From contig DBYI01000091.1 in assembly GCA_002310115.1 (NCBI GenBank), positions 1 through 57,043 of the forward strand: a stretch of DNA of 57,043 nucleotides. Direction: 5' to 3'. Below the pieces are notes generated by a model that saw only the letters and a program-made list of their open reading frames with translations, was not told the DNA's origin and made no database searches. A program made the translations under genes and the position numbers. Positions 16,233 through 25,430 of this stretch are shown here, piece by piece; the stretch's first letter is position 1, and each line of letters opens with the position of its first letter. The stretch is from Ruminococcus flavefaciens (GTDB lineage Bacteria; Bacillota; Clostridia; Oscillospirales; Ruminococcaceae).

Positions 16233-18059
16233 ATGAAAACTAATAAAAAAGCTTTAGCAATGCTTACAGCAGGACTGTTAGTAGCAACACCTGTGATATC
16301 AACAGGACTTACAGTGTTTGCAGCAGATCATACGCTAACTATTACTGATACTGAAAATGTTGCACATACTTATAACGCTTATCAAATTATGACAGGTACT
16401 CTAAACGAAGGAAAACTTACAGAACTACAATGGGGTACTGGTGTTACACCAGCAGCACTTATTTCGGAGCTAAACACAAACAAAGATACACTGGGTATCA
16501 ATACACTGGCAACAGATGCTTCAGCACAGACCGTTGGTGAGGAGCTAGCAAAGATAGAGGATGCAAGCAAAAAGGAACTACTTGCCAAGATATTTAATGA
16601 GAGCGGCATTTTAACAAGTACAAAAACTGAATTAACTAAGGGAACCGGTGACAATGCTTCTAAGTATACAGCTACATTAACTGATGGCTGGTATCTTGTT
16701 ATTGATTCAAGCACTCTCGATAATACAAACGGTCCAAAGGTCAGAAGTGCTAATCTACTTCAAATAGTAGGAAACACTTCTATAGATACCAAACATTCAC
16801 TTCCAACTCTTACCAAGAAAATAATTGATAAGGTTGATTCTGATAATGATGGCAAACTTGACAGAATAGACGCCAATACAGCTGCTATTGACGATACTGT
16901 GAGTTACGAGATAAAAACACAGGTACCTGATGTAACAGGCTACAACAAGTACTTTTTTGTAGTTGAAGATACATTATCTGCTGGCCTTACCTATAACGCT
17001 ACCTCAATAAGTGTCAAGATTGGTAGCACAGAATTAACAAAGGACACAGACGGACACACAGATTCTGAAAAAGGTAAGTATTATGTAGAAACAGAAGGTA
17101 CGACTAAGATAAAAGTCGTATTCGAAGATTTTCTCACCTATGTCAAGGAGAACAGCATTAACCAAGATACGGATATAACCATTACATATACCGCAACACT
17201 TAATAATCAAGCAAATACATCGCCTAGTGAAGGTAACCCAAATAAAGCTAAGCTTATATATTCCAACGATCCTAATGTAACATATACCGGAACCCCCGGA
17301 ACAACTCCTGATGAACCAAAACCGCCAGTTGGCGAAACTCCTGGTGAGGTAGTCGGAGAGACACCTGAGGACATAGTTAAAACATATACTACTGCTATCA
17401 AAATTAAGAAGGTAGATCAGGACGGCCAGCCTTTAAAGGGAGCAACATTTAAGCTCACAGGCAGTAATCTCAATGAAGTGTTGATCGCATCTGGTGCAAC
17501 ATTTACTGTAGACAACACCAATGGAACATACTGGAAATTAAAAAACAATTCATATACTACTACAGATCCTGCAACATTATCTAGTGAAATGCAAGAACTA
17601 TATGACAGCAAAACTACAAAATATACTAAAACTCCAACAGCTGCAACAGCACAGGAAGCAACGCTCTCAGGAACTGATACAGTAGTAAGTGTCAGCGCAA
17701 CAGTTGATGATTCTGGTATCCTTACATTTACAGGTCTTAATGTAGGAAACTATGTTCTTGAAGAAATAGGTGTTCCTGCAAACTACAACAAGGCTGATAA
17801 TATCTCATTTACAATTGGTACTTCTGCAATAGATGAAAACTCTGTTACATGGACAAAGAGCAATGATAATAACAAGGTCGGTTCATTTGATACTACTGAC
17901 AATCTGTTCCCTGTTACTATAGAGAACCGAATGGGTTCAACTCTTCCAACAACTGGTGGTATTGGAACCAAGTTGTTCTATATCATAGGCAGTATGCTTG
18001 TAGCAGGTTCTATAGTACTCCTCGTTACAAAAAAGAGAATGGGCGCTAAGGAAGACTGA
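16233..18059 (+). CDS. Major pilin backbone subunit (LPTTG)
   Basis: This 608-aa fimbrial shaft protein has a signal peptide (about 1-30), an N-terminal pilin domain, a D2-type fimbrial isopeptide domain with Lys-rich LPTLTKKIIDKVDSDNDGK, a Pro/Glu-rich linker (GETPGEVVGETPED), and a Cna-B domain with an E-box (VLEEIGVPANYN). It ends in LPTTGG, a membrane helix and a KKRMGAKED tail. A strong ribosome binding site precedes ATG 16233. It is downstream of the tip adhesin and upstream of a class C sortase, the standard pilus order. Confidence 0.88.
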   Translation: MKTNKKALAMLTAGLLVATPVISTGLTVFAADHTLTITDTENVAHTYNAYQIMTGTLNEGKLTELQWGTGVTPAALISELNTNKDTLGINTLATDASAQTVGEELAKIEDASKKELLAKIFNESGILTSTKTELTKGTGDNASKYTATLTDGWYLVIDSSTLDNTNGPKVRSANLLQIVGNTSIDTKHSLPTLTKKIIDKVDSDNDGKLDRIDANTAAIDDTVSYEIKTQVPDVTGYNKYFFVVEDTLSAGLTYNATSISVKIGSTELTKDTDGHTDSEKGKYYVETEGTTKIKVVFEDFLTYVKENSINQDTDITITYTATLNNQANTSPSEGNPNKAKLIYSNDPNVTYTGTPGTTPDEPKPPVGETPGEVVGETPEDIVKTYTTAIKIKKVDQDGQPLKGATFKLTGSNLNEVLIASGATFTVDNTNGTYWKLKNNSYTTTDPATLSSEMQELYDSKTTKYTKTPTAATAQEATLSGTDTVVSVSATVDDSGILTFTGLNVGNYVLEEIGVPANYNKADNISFTIGTSAIDENSVTWTKSNDNNKVGSFDTTDNLFPVTIENRMGSTLPTTGGIGTKLFYIIGSMLVAGSIVLLVTKKRMGAKED

Positions 18060-18096
18060 ACGATTAGTAAAATACAGCAATAATCTGAACTATTCT

Positions 18097-18126
18097 GTGC
18101 AGCGGAAGTGTTTCCTTCCGCTGCAC
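18097..18126 (+). terminator. Hairpin between pilin and sortase
   Basis: Perfect 12-bp arms GTGCAGCGGAAG (18097-18108) and CTTCCGCTGCAC (18115-18126), with no good T-run. It probably attenuates transcription or stabilises the pilin mRNA, so that the structural protein greatly exceeds the sortase. Confidence 0.65.
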
Positions 18127-18152
18127 TGCAATTTTAATGCAAGGAGCTTTTG

Positions 18153-18995
18153 ATGAAGCAAATCATTATAAAAGCGCTGCCATTTGCGGCACTTTTCATA
18201 GGAATATTTCTGCTTTTGTATCCTACTGTCAGCGAGCATATAAACGCTTTACACCAGTCCAAAGCGATACAGGCGTATAACGAAATATCAGATTCAATAA
18301 GCAGCGAGCAACACGATAAAATAATTGAAGCGGCAAAGGAATACAACAGCAAACTTCTCAACGCGGAGGCTCCTATACTGGAACCAGAAAAAATACCGGG
18401 ATACTACAATACACTTGATATTACAGGCACAGGAATCATGGGGTATCTTACAATAGAGAAGATAAAGGTAGAACTGCCCATATATCACAGTGTAGATGAT
18501 AACGTCCTTCAAATAGCAGTAGGCCATCTCCCAGGTTCAAGTCTTCCAGTAGGTGGAAAAGGTACTCATTCTGTTATGTCAGGACACCGCGGACTTCCAA
18601 GTGCAAGGTTATTTACCGACCTCGATAAAATGGAACCTGGAGATATCTTTTACATTACAGTCTTGTCAGATGTCCTTACATATCAGGTTGATCAGGTAAA
18701 AACGGTAAAGCCGTATGAAATAGACGATCTGGCAATCGATCCAGATAAGGACTATTGTACGCTTTTCACCTGTACACCTTATGGTATCAATTCCCACAGA
18801 CTGCTCGTAAGAGGAGAAAGGATAGAAACCAAAGAAGAATATAAAGTTTATGTATCAAACGATGTATTCATCGTATCTCCACTCATCGTAGCTCCTATAA
18901 TAGCTGCCCCCATACTTCTTGTACTTCTGATACTTCTTATGCTGAAGGGCGGCAAAAAGAAAGAATCAGACATAAAAGCTAAAACCTCTGATTGA
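18153..18995 (+). CDS. Class C (pilus) sortase
   Basis: This 280-aa enzyme has an N-terminal membrane helix, His in SVMSGHRGLPSARLF, the Cys/Arg motif CTLFTCTPYGINSHRLLVRG and a C-terminal membrane helix. It is very similar in layout to the 8497-9330 protein. ATG 18153, 6 nt after AAGGAG, is preferred over the upstream TTG. It polymerises the 16233 pilin and attaches the 11364 tip adhesin. Confidence 0.92.
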   Translation: MKQIIIKALPFAALFIGIFLLLYPTVSEHINALHQSKAIQAYNEISDSISSEQHDKIIEAAKEYNSKLLNAEAPILEPEKIPGYYNTLDITGTGIMGYLTIEKIKVELPIYHSVDDNVLQIAVGHLPGSSLPVGGKGTHSVMSGHRGLPSARLFTDLDKMEPGDIFYITVLSDVLTYQVDQVKTVKPYEIDDLAIDPDKDYCTLFTCTPYGINSHRLLVRGERIETKEEYKVYVSNDVFIVSPLIVAPIIAAPILLVLLILLMLKGGKKKESDIKAKTSD

Positions 18996-19027
18996 TTTGG
19001 ATAGCTTTTCAGATTAACAATAAATAT

Positions 19028-19065
19028 ACGGGCACTGCCGTTAAATATGGTAGTGCCCGTTTTTA
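19028..19065 (+). terminator. Terminator of the pilus operon
   Basis: Arms ACGGGCACT (19028-19036) and AGTGCCCGT (19052-19060) are followed by TTTTT. Confidence 0.85.
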
Positions 19066-19136
19066 TGGCCATTTCTCCCCTACCCTGACTTCAACGCTAT
19101 ATTAAATATAAACATCAGGCTAATCAAAAATAGTAC

Positions 19137-19180
19137 TTGACAAATGAAAAAAAGTATGCTAATATATGAATAGATATTCA
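19137..19180 (+). promoter_or_regulatory. Metal-gene promoter with ArsR/SmtB-like operator
   Basis: TTGACA (19137-19142), a 17-bp spacer and TAATAT (19160-19165) form a promoter. Just downstream, TGAATA-GA-TATTCA (19167-19180) is a perfect inverted repeat of the type bound by ArsR/SmtB/CadC metal sensors. It precedes the metal chaperone and P-type ATPase genes. No sensor gene is in the window, so the regulator would act in trans. Confidence 0.5.
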
Positions 19181-19330
19181 AGTGTTCAAATGTAAATTGT
19201 GTTTTATCCGCCTATTCTATAAAAATTTAACTTTACAAATTTTGCTATTTAGCATATAATAGATATTGGAGAATTAACGCTTAAAGCCATCCAGATACGG
19301 TTAAAAATAATGAATGAAAGGAAAAAAATT

Positions 19331-19555
19331 ATGAAAAAAGTTTTCAAGCTTATTGATCTTGACTGCGCAAACTGTGCAGCAAAAATGGAGAACGCCATAA
19401 AGGAGCTCCCCGAGGTAGACGATGCAGTTGTCAGCTTTATGACGCAGAAAATGACCATCAAAACTGCTGATGATACTGATTTAGATGCACTTATGGCCAA
19501 AGTGGTAAAGATTTGCAAAAAAGTTGAGCCTGATTGCGAGATTGTACTCAAATAA
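19331..19555 (+). CDS. Small heavy-metal-associated (HMA) domain protein
   Basis: This is a metal chaperone of about 75 aa with the ferredoxin-like HMA fold: the metal site DLDCANCAAKMENAI (CxxC) near residue 11 and a beta-alpha-beta-beta-alpha-beta pattern. ATG 19331 is preferred over 19310 because GAAAGG lies about 9 nt upstream. It lies 30 bp before the P-type ATPase, which lacks its own N-terminal HMA domain, so this protein probably feeds it metal (Zn/Cd, or Cu). Confidence 0.85.
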   Translation: MKKVFKLIDLDCANCAAKMENAIKELPEVDDAVVSFMTQKMTIKTADDTDLDALMAKVVKICKKVEPDCEIVLK

Positions 19556-19585
19556 CCCTGAAACATTAATAAGGAGTGCTGTATC

Positions 19586-21457
19586 ATGAGTAAGAAGCAG
19601 AAAAATATACTGATAAGGATAATTGCAGCGGGTATTCTTTTGGTAATCGCTGCATTGCTTCCACTTGAAGATAAAAGTCCATTAAGACTTGCGGCATTTC
19701 TTGTTCCATATGGTATAATAGGCTGGGACATTCTTTGGAAGGCAATAAGGAACATAAAGAACGGACAGGTCTTTGACGAGAATTTTCTTATGGCTGTAGC
19801 AACAATCGGAGCTCTTGCTGTTAAAGAATACCCGGAAGCTAGTGCCGTAATGCTGTTCTATCAGATAGGGGAACTTTTTCAGAGCGTTGCAGTTGGAAAG
19901 TCAAGGAAAAACATTGCTGCGCTCATGGATATTCGTCCCGACCATGCCAACATTGAAGTTGATGGCAAATTAGAAGAAGCCGATCCCGAAGAAATAGAAC
20001 AGGGACAGATAATTGTTGTAAAGCCTGGCGAAAGGATACCTCTTGACGGTGTAGTAACTGATGGAGCTTCGACAATAGATACATCAGCCCTTACAGGTGA
20101 AAGCGTTCCAAGAACAGTAAAAGAGGGTGACAGCGTAATAAGCGGCTGCATAAACCAAAACGGTACGCTCAAAGTCGAAGTTACTAAAGAATATGAGGAC
20201 TCTACTGTATCCAAAATACTTGAACTCGTTGAAAATTCAGCTTCAAAAAAGGCAAAAGCAGAGAATTTCATCACAAAATTTGCTAAATACTATACTCCTG
20301 CCGTAGTTATATCTGCACTTCTGCTTGCACTTATCCCGCCACTTGTTACAGATGGTAACTGGGCGATGTGGATACATCGTGCACTGATTTTTCTTGTTAT
20401 CTCCTGCCCATGTGCGCTGGTGATATCAGTTCCCCTCAGTTTCTTTGGCGGTATAGGAGGTGCCAGTAAGAAAGGTATACTCATAAAAGGCGGAAACTTC
20501 CTTGAAGTTATGGCAAATGCAGAAATCATAGTTTTTGACAAGACAGGAACTCTTACAAAAGGCGTTTTCGAAGTAAATGAGATTCACCCGCATGTTATTG
20601 AAGAGGATAAACTTCTTGAGCTTGCAGCCTATGCGGAAAGCTATTCCGATCACCCTATCGCACACTCTATATCCTCGAAATATGGCAAAGAAACTGACAG
20701 AAGCCGAATAAGTTCCAATGAGGAAATATCTGGTCACGGAATAAAGGCAGTTATTGACGAACATGAAATATGCGCCGGAAATTCAAAGCTTATGGATAAA
20801 ATGGGAGTGGATATAGTACCATGTGATAAAACCGGAACAATGGTACACATCTCCGATAACGGTCAGTACGCGGGGCATATCGTTATAGCTGACAGAATAA
20901 AAGAAACATCCCAAAGTGCCATAAAGCGTCTGAAAGCAAGGGGCGTAAAACAGACTGTCATGCTTACGGGTGACTCAGCATCAGCTGCTGAAGCTGCCAT
21001 GAAAGAACTTGGTCTTGACAAAGCATACAGCGAGCTTCTTCCTGCAGATAAAGTAGACAAAGTTGAAAAACTCATGGAAGAAAAATCTCCGAAAGGAAGC
21101 CTTGTATTCGTAGGAGACGGTATAAACGACGCACCAGTTCTTTCAAGAGCCGATGTCGGTATAGCAATGGGTTCGCTGGGATCTGATGCAGCAATAGAAG
21201 CCGCTGATATCGTTCTTATGGATGATGATCCGGAAAAAATAGCACTTGCAATGGATATTTCAAAACGAACACTGAGAATAGTTTATCAGAATATCATATT
21301 TGCTCTTGGAGTCAAGTTCATAGTTCTTCTGCTTGGAGCTCTTGGCTTAGCCAATATGTGGCTTGCGGTCTTCGCTGATGTTGGAGTATCTGTAATCGCT
21401 ATTCTTAACGCTATGAGAGCAATGAAAATAAAGGAAAACAGCTCAGATCAAAACTGA
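19586..21457 (+). CDS. cadA: P1B-type heavy-metal ATPase (Zn/Cd/Pb-type)
   Basis: This 623-aa membrane pump uses ATP to export metal ions. Membrane helices sit at the N-terminus and around the SCPCALVIS metal-transport motif (about residue 273). The actuator loop has ALTGESVP, the phosphorylation site is FDKTGTLTKG (about 317), and the hinge motif GDGINDAPVLSRADVGIAMG is near 510. CPC plus a C-terminal helix pair fits the Zn/Cd/Pb subgroup (P1B-2). The cytosolic HMA domain is supplied by the separate upstream gene. The metal preference is inferred. Confidence 0.88.
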   Translation: MSKKQKNILIRIIAAGILLVIAALLPLEDKSPLRLAAFLVPYGIIGWDILWKAIRNIKNGQVFDENFLMAVATIGALAVKEYPEASAVMLFYQIGELFQSVAVGKSRKNIAALMDIRPDHANIEVDGKLEEADPEEIEQGQIIVVKPGERIPLDGVVTDGASTIDTSALTGESVPRTVKEGDSVISGCINQNGTLKVEVTKEYEDSTVSKILELVENSASKKAKAENFITKFAKYYTPAVVISALLLALIPPLVTDGNWAMWIHRALIFLVISCPCALVISVPLSFFGGIGGASKKGILIKGGNFLEVMANAEIIVFDKTGTLTKGVFEVNEIHPHVIEEDKLLELAAYAESYSDHPIAHSISSKYGKETDRSRISSNEEISGHGIKAVIDEHEICAGNSKLMDKMGVDIVPCDKTGTMVHISDNGQYAGHIVIADRIKETSQSAIKRLKARGVKQTVMLTGDSASAAEAAMKELGLDKAYSELLPADKVDKVEKLMEEKSPKGSLVFVGDGINDAPVLSRADVGIAMGSLGSDAAIEAADIVLMDDDPEKIALAMDISKRTLRIVYQNIIFALGVKFIVLLLGALGLANMWLAVFADVGVSVIAILNAMRAMKIKENSSDQN

Positions 21458-21504
21458 TGCGTTCCATTTGATATAAACAAACTTATTATTTACAGGAGAA
21501 AGCA

Positions 21505-22347
21505 ATGCGAATCTCACCAAGCTGCGCTGACTGCTTATACAAACGTCAGAAAAACAAGACCGATAATTCTGAATATCTTGCCGAGATAAAGTCTCTTCTT
21601 GACAACCGAAAAGAGACCGATACAAGTCCATATATGGTTTACCTTTTCAACAAAGCCCATATCAAGCATTTCGGGAAAACCGCAGATTATAGCATCATAA
21701 AAAAACAATACAATGATCTCGTCCTATCAATGGAGGATAGTCTGAGACGCAAGATAAGCTCTACAGACGACCCACTTGCATGTGCGCTTATTATGGCTCG
21801 GATAGGCAACTATATAGACTTCGGAGCAATGAACAGCGTTGACAATAATCGTTTCCTTGAATTATTCAACGATACGGATATGCGTGAAGATGACAGAAAA
21901 ACTTACATTTCCTTTCTGCAAGAATGTTCAAAAGCCAGTACTTTTCTACTTATATGTGACAACTGCGGAGAGATAGTTCTTGACAAACTCATGCTTGAGC
22001 AACTCAAAATAAAATTCCCGCAGCTTACTGTCAGAGCTATGGTTCGTGGTGGAAGCGTTCTCAATGACGCTACTGCTGAGGACGCAGAATATGTGGGACT
22101 TGACGCTGTAGCTGAAATAATCACCAACGGCGAAGCCATTGCAGGCACGGTATACGAAATGCTTCCTGAAAAAGCCCAAAAGCTACTTGATACTTCCGAT
22201 GTTATACTAGCTAAGGGACAAGGCAATTTCGAATCAATGTCAGGACAGGGACGTCAAGTATTCTATGAATTTTTATGTAAATGTGAACTTTTCACTACAC
22301 GCTTCAATGTACCAAAGTTAACAGGAATATTTATCGAAGAAAAGTAA
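21505..22347 (+). CDS. DUF89/ARMT1-like family protein
   Basis: This 280-aa cytosolic protein begins with a CADC zinc-like motif (SPSCADCLYKRQ). It has the family's metal-site region FLLICDNCGEIVLDKL, then VRGGSVLNDATAED and ILAKGQGNFESMSGQG. DUF89 proteins are metal-dependent phosphatases that remove damaged phosphometabolites. The bacterial branch starts with the CxxC seen here. It is 47 bp downstream of the metal ATPase and possibly cotranscribed with it. Confidence 0.8.
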   Translation: MRISPSCADCLYKRQKNKTDNSEYLAEIKSLLDNRKETDTSPYMVYLFNKAHIKHFGKTADYSIIKKQYNDLVLSMEDSLRRKISSTDDPLACALIMARIGNYIDFGAMNSVDNNRFLELFNDTDMREDDRKTYISFLQECSKASTFLLICDNCGEIVLDKLMLEQLKIKFPQLTVRAMVRGGSVLNDATAEDAEYVGLDAVAEIITNGEAIAGTVYEMLPEKAQKLLDTSDVILAKGQGNFESMSGQGRQVFYEFLCKCELFTTRFNVPKLTGIFIEEK

Positions 22348-22350
22348 AAC

Positions 22351-22385
22351 ACCGCCGACTGACTATTAAGTCCGTCGGCGGTTTC
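22351..22385. terminator. Bidirectional terminator
   Basis: Arms ACCGCCGAC (22351-22359) and GTCGGCGGT (22374-22382) lie between convergent genes. Confidence 0.75.
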
Positions 22386-22400
22386 AATATGTGCAGTAAA

Positions 22401-22955
22401 TCAATAATTCTCTGCGTGCACCTCAAAATAAGACTGAGGATGAGCACATACTGGACATACCTCGGGAGCCTGCTCTCCTACTACGATATGTCCGCAATTG
22501 CGGCATTCCCACACCTTTACCGAGCTCTTTTTGAATACTTCCTGCATTTCAATATTCTTCAAAAGCGAACGATAGCGTTCTTCATGGTGCTTTTCGATAG
22601 CAGCAACGCCTCTGAACTTAGCAGCAAGCTCAGGAAATCCCTCTGCTTCAGCTGTTTTTGCAAATTCCTCATACATATCCGTCCACTCGTAGTTCTCACC
22701 TTCGGCAGCAGCTTTTAGGTTTTCTGAAGTCGAACCAATACCATTGAGCTCCTTAAACCAAAGTTTTGCATGTTCCTTCTCGTTGTCAGCAGTTTTCAGA
22801 AACAGTGCCGCAATCTGCTCAAAGCCTTCTTTTTTAGCTTTTGAAGCAAAATAGGTGTACTTATTTCTTGCCTCAGACTCTCCTGCAAATGCAGCTTTCA
22901 AATTCTTTTCAGTCTGTGTGCCTGCATATGGATTTTTTGTCCCGTTGTTTGCCAT
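22401..22955 (-). CDS. rbr: Rubrerythrin
   Basis: This 184-aa non-haem iron peroxidase protects anaerobes from hydrogen peroxide. The N-terminal ferritin-like four-helix domain supplies diiron ligands (GESEARNKYTYFA and EKHHEERY), and the C-terminal rubredoxin domain holds one Fe in VWECRNCGHIV...CPVCAHP. ATG 22955 is 7 nt from AGGAGG; the upstream ATG at 22961 is only 1 nt away and is unlikely. It is monocistronic, with a consensus promoter. Confidence 0.95.
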   Translation of the reverse strand: MANNGTKNPYAGTQTEKNLKAAFAGESEARNKYTYFASKAKKEGFEQIAALFLKTADNEKEHAKLWFKELNGIGSTSENLKAAAEGENYEWTDMYEEFAKTAEAEGFPELAAKFRGVAAIEKHHEERYRSLLKNIEMQEVFKKSSVKVWECRNCGHIVVGEQAPEVCPVCAHPQSYFEVHAENY

Positions 22956-22993
22956 AATCATTCCTCCTGTTGGCAGTATTAATTCATATCAAT

Positions 22994-23022
22994 ATTCTAA
23001 CACGGTGTAAAAACGATGTCAA
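22994..23022 (-). promoter_or_regulatory. Promoter of rubrerythrin
   Basis: On the minus strand: TTGACA (23022-23017), a 17-bp spacer and TAGAAT (22999-22994), about 40 bp before the start. Confidence 0.75.
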
Positions 23023-23059
23023 GGTAAATTAACTGATTAGTATAAAATTACAGAGCTTA

Positions 23060-23734
23060 TCACTTTTGTTTTACAAAATACTTGTCGAAAGCTTTATTAT
23101 ACAACTTGATGATACTTCCCACCAGTACAGCCGCTATGATACTCCCCTCCCGAACTCCTTTGAGCTTTCCGATAAAGATAAGACATATCACCGACGAAAC
23201 TGTAATATACAAGATATCAAAGAATATCTTGACATTCTCATATCTGAAACCGCTCACTTTACTGATTGCACGGTTCATTGCTTCTCCCGGAAGCATTGCG
23301 ACTGCTCCTTTTAATTGTATCCATATGCCCAATGCGAGTATCGCACATCCTAAGAGCATAAAAGCAAACCTAGCAGTATATGATGTTACACATATATTCC
23401 TTATAAGCCAGACAGATAAGTTTGTAAGATATCCGTACACAAAAGCAAGTATGGTCTGAACAGATATTTCTAAATAATTGCATTTTCCTTTCATAAGAAT
23501 GACCTGAATAATAATCTGTATCAAACTGAGAAGATTCAGCCAGCCTCCGAAAGAAAGCCTGTCGTTTACAAGTGAAACAGAATATGGCACAGAAGCAACA
23601 GGAGATGTTCCGAGACCGGCTTTTGTTGAGAATGCCACGCCCATTGAAGCGACAAACAATCCAACGAGGAACAAAATATATCTACTGATCAGCTCCATAG
23701 CAGAACGTTTTTCATTTGCTGAATTCATTTTCAT
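23060..23734 (-). CDS. YczE/YyaS-like membrane protein
   Basis: This 224-aa integral membrane protein has about five helices. An early motif GVAFSTKAGLGTSPVASVPYS is typical of the YczE/YitT-like family, and PGEAMNRAI lies further on. Function is unknown; homologues sit near regulators and transporters. It overlaps the upstream MATE gene by 23 bp, so the two are coupled. Confidence 0.75.
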   Translation of the reverse strand: MKMNSANEKRSAMELISRYILFLVGLFVASMGVAFSTKAGLGTSPVASVPYSVSLVNDRLSFGGWLNLLSLIQIIIQVILMKGKCNYLEISVQTILAFVYGYLTNLSVWLIRNICVTSYTARFAFMLLGCAILALGIWIQLKGAVAMLPGEAMNRAISKVSGFRYENVKIFFDILYITVSSVICLIFIGKLKGVREGSIIAAVLVGSIIKLYNKAFDKYFVKQK

Positions 23735-25112
23735 CCGGTTCCTTCTTCAAAATTGCATTATATTTCTTGTCATGGATACGTCTGATGGCACCTGTAAGTA
23801 ATATTAGCGAAACAGCCATCATTATTGCTTCTGTAAAAGGCTGAGCCCACAGCATACCATTAAAGCCAAATTTGTGGTTCAGCAACAGCAGCAGCGGGAT
23901 ATACAGAATAAGCTGACGTATCAGAGTTATTCCGAAAGCATACTGAGGTTTGCCCATTGCCTGGAACGACATACGACACATGGAAACTGTTCCGACAAAT
24001 GGAAGTATAAACATCAGACGTCGCAAAACGTGCGAGCCTATACTTATAACTTCAGCAGAATCAGTGAATATATCAATCAGAAGCGGAGCAAATATACAGT
24101 ATATCAGCATAAGAACGAGCTCTGTCACAGTAACCGTAATTACTCCTGCTTTCAGCACTTTATGCATTCTGTTCGCATTTTTTGCACCGTAATTATAGCC
24201 CATTATGGGCTGTGTGCCTGAAGCAAATCCCTGATATACGTAGTTTCCGAGAGACATCACCTTCTGAGCTATACCCATAGCCGTTACTGTAAGTTCACTG
24301 TAATTAACTGCAAGATTATTATTAACCGTATATGCCGCAGAAGTAAGAAGTGTTTCCAGGGACGCAGGAACTCCAACCCAATAAATCTCAGAAAGTATCT
24401 CTTTTGTCGGCAGGAGAAGTTTAAACGACGGACGAAGCAGAGTTTTTCCGCAAAAGTAATATAGTACCGATACCCCAAATCCTGCCGCATTACTTATGAT
24501 AGTGGCAATAGCGGCTCCACGTACCTGCATATTTAATGTAAAAATAAACAGTGGATCAAGAATGATGTTCATAATGGTTCCAACTATCATTCCCGTCATC
24601 GAATATCTGACAGATCCTTCGCTTCGCAGCAGCGATCCTGTTGTATAGCTTCCCATTGTAAAAAAGCTGCCTGCCAGTATCACCTGAACATACTGCTTGG
24701 TATAAAGGAAGGTATTGTCTTTTGCTCCAAGAAGTCTGACTAATTCAGGTAAAAAGCATAGTCCGAACGACATAACAAGTATACTGTTCAAGAATGTAAG
24801 AAAAAAAGCAACTGTCAGAGTATGTGCTGCCTTTCCTTTTTCATCAGAACCCAGACAACGGGCGATAAATGAAGAAGCTCCAGTACCGATCATATTCGAT
24901 ATTGCAACAATGATCATCATAACAGGGTATGCAAGATTTACTGCCGCCATCTGATAATCATCTTTGGTAAGCCCGATAAAATATGTATCTACTATGTTGT
25001 AAAGAACCATGATAAACATCCCGAATATCAGTGGTATGCTCATCTTAAGAACTGCTCTGGCAGGAGCTTCCTTACTAAGTGTATAAATTCGTCTGTCCTC
25101 TTTGTTTTCCAT
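23712..25112 (-). CDS. MATE family multidrug/cation antiporter
   Basis: This 466-aa efflux pump has twelve predicted helices in two repeated halves. The first has SIPLIFGMFIMVLYNIVDTY and the second VGVPASLETLLTSAAYTVNN. SGTQPIMGYNYGAKN is a family signature. It exchanges Na+ or H+ for cationic compounds at the cytoplasmic membrane. It is the first gene of a two-gene minus-strand operon. Confidence 0.9.
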   Translation of the reverse strand: MENKEDRRIYTLSKEAPARAVLKMSIPLIFGMFIMVLYNIVDTYFIGLTKDDYQMAAVNLAYPVMMIIVAISNMIGTGASSFIARCLGSDEKGKAAHTLTVAFFLTFLNSILVMSFGLCFLPELVRLLGAKDNTFLYTKQYVQVILAGSFFTMGSYTTGSLLRSEGSVRYSMTGMIVGTIMNIILDPLFIFTLNMQVRGAAIATIISNAAGFGVSVLYYFCGKTLLRPSFKLLLPTKEILSEIYWVGVPASLETLLTSAAYTVNNNLAVNYSELTVTAMGIAQKVMSLGNYVYQGFASGTQPIMGYNYGAKNANRMHKVLKAGVITVTVTELVLMLIYCIFAPLLIDIFTDSAEVISIGSHVLRRLMFILPFVGTVSMCRMSFQAMGKPQYAFGITLIRQLILYIPLLLLLNHKFGFNGMLWAQPFTEAIMMAVSLILLTGAIRRIHDKKYNAILKKEPDENEFSK

Positions 25113-25430
25113 TATCTTAAATGTCCTTAAATCAAACTTGTATTTCCACTCATTACGCCCGCTGAATAAGAAAATCCTTTTCTTTTTGGTTATCCATTCC
25201 TTTTCATTGACCAGCAGCCGTTATGAATTTATTAGCAATTCGTATCTATCATTATATCATAGCTTCCTTTCAAACGCAATAGCAGAAAATATGCACTCCT
25301 TATTACGCCAGACTCGCGTTTTTGTTTAAATTTCCTCTTTTTGATTCTGCAGACTATTGCTTTTCCATCCACTTTATGATACAATATCTGAAGAATGACA
25401 GTTTAAAAATGATGTCTGGGAGGTGAATTC
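25113..25430. promoter_or_regulatory. Divergent intergenic region; promoter of the helicase operon
   Basis: No gene is seen. On the plus strand, TTGCTT (25357-25362), a 17-bp spacer and TACAAT (25380-25385) precede GGAGGTG and ATG 25431. The minus-strand MATE promoter is not resolved. Confidence 0.6.
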
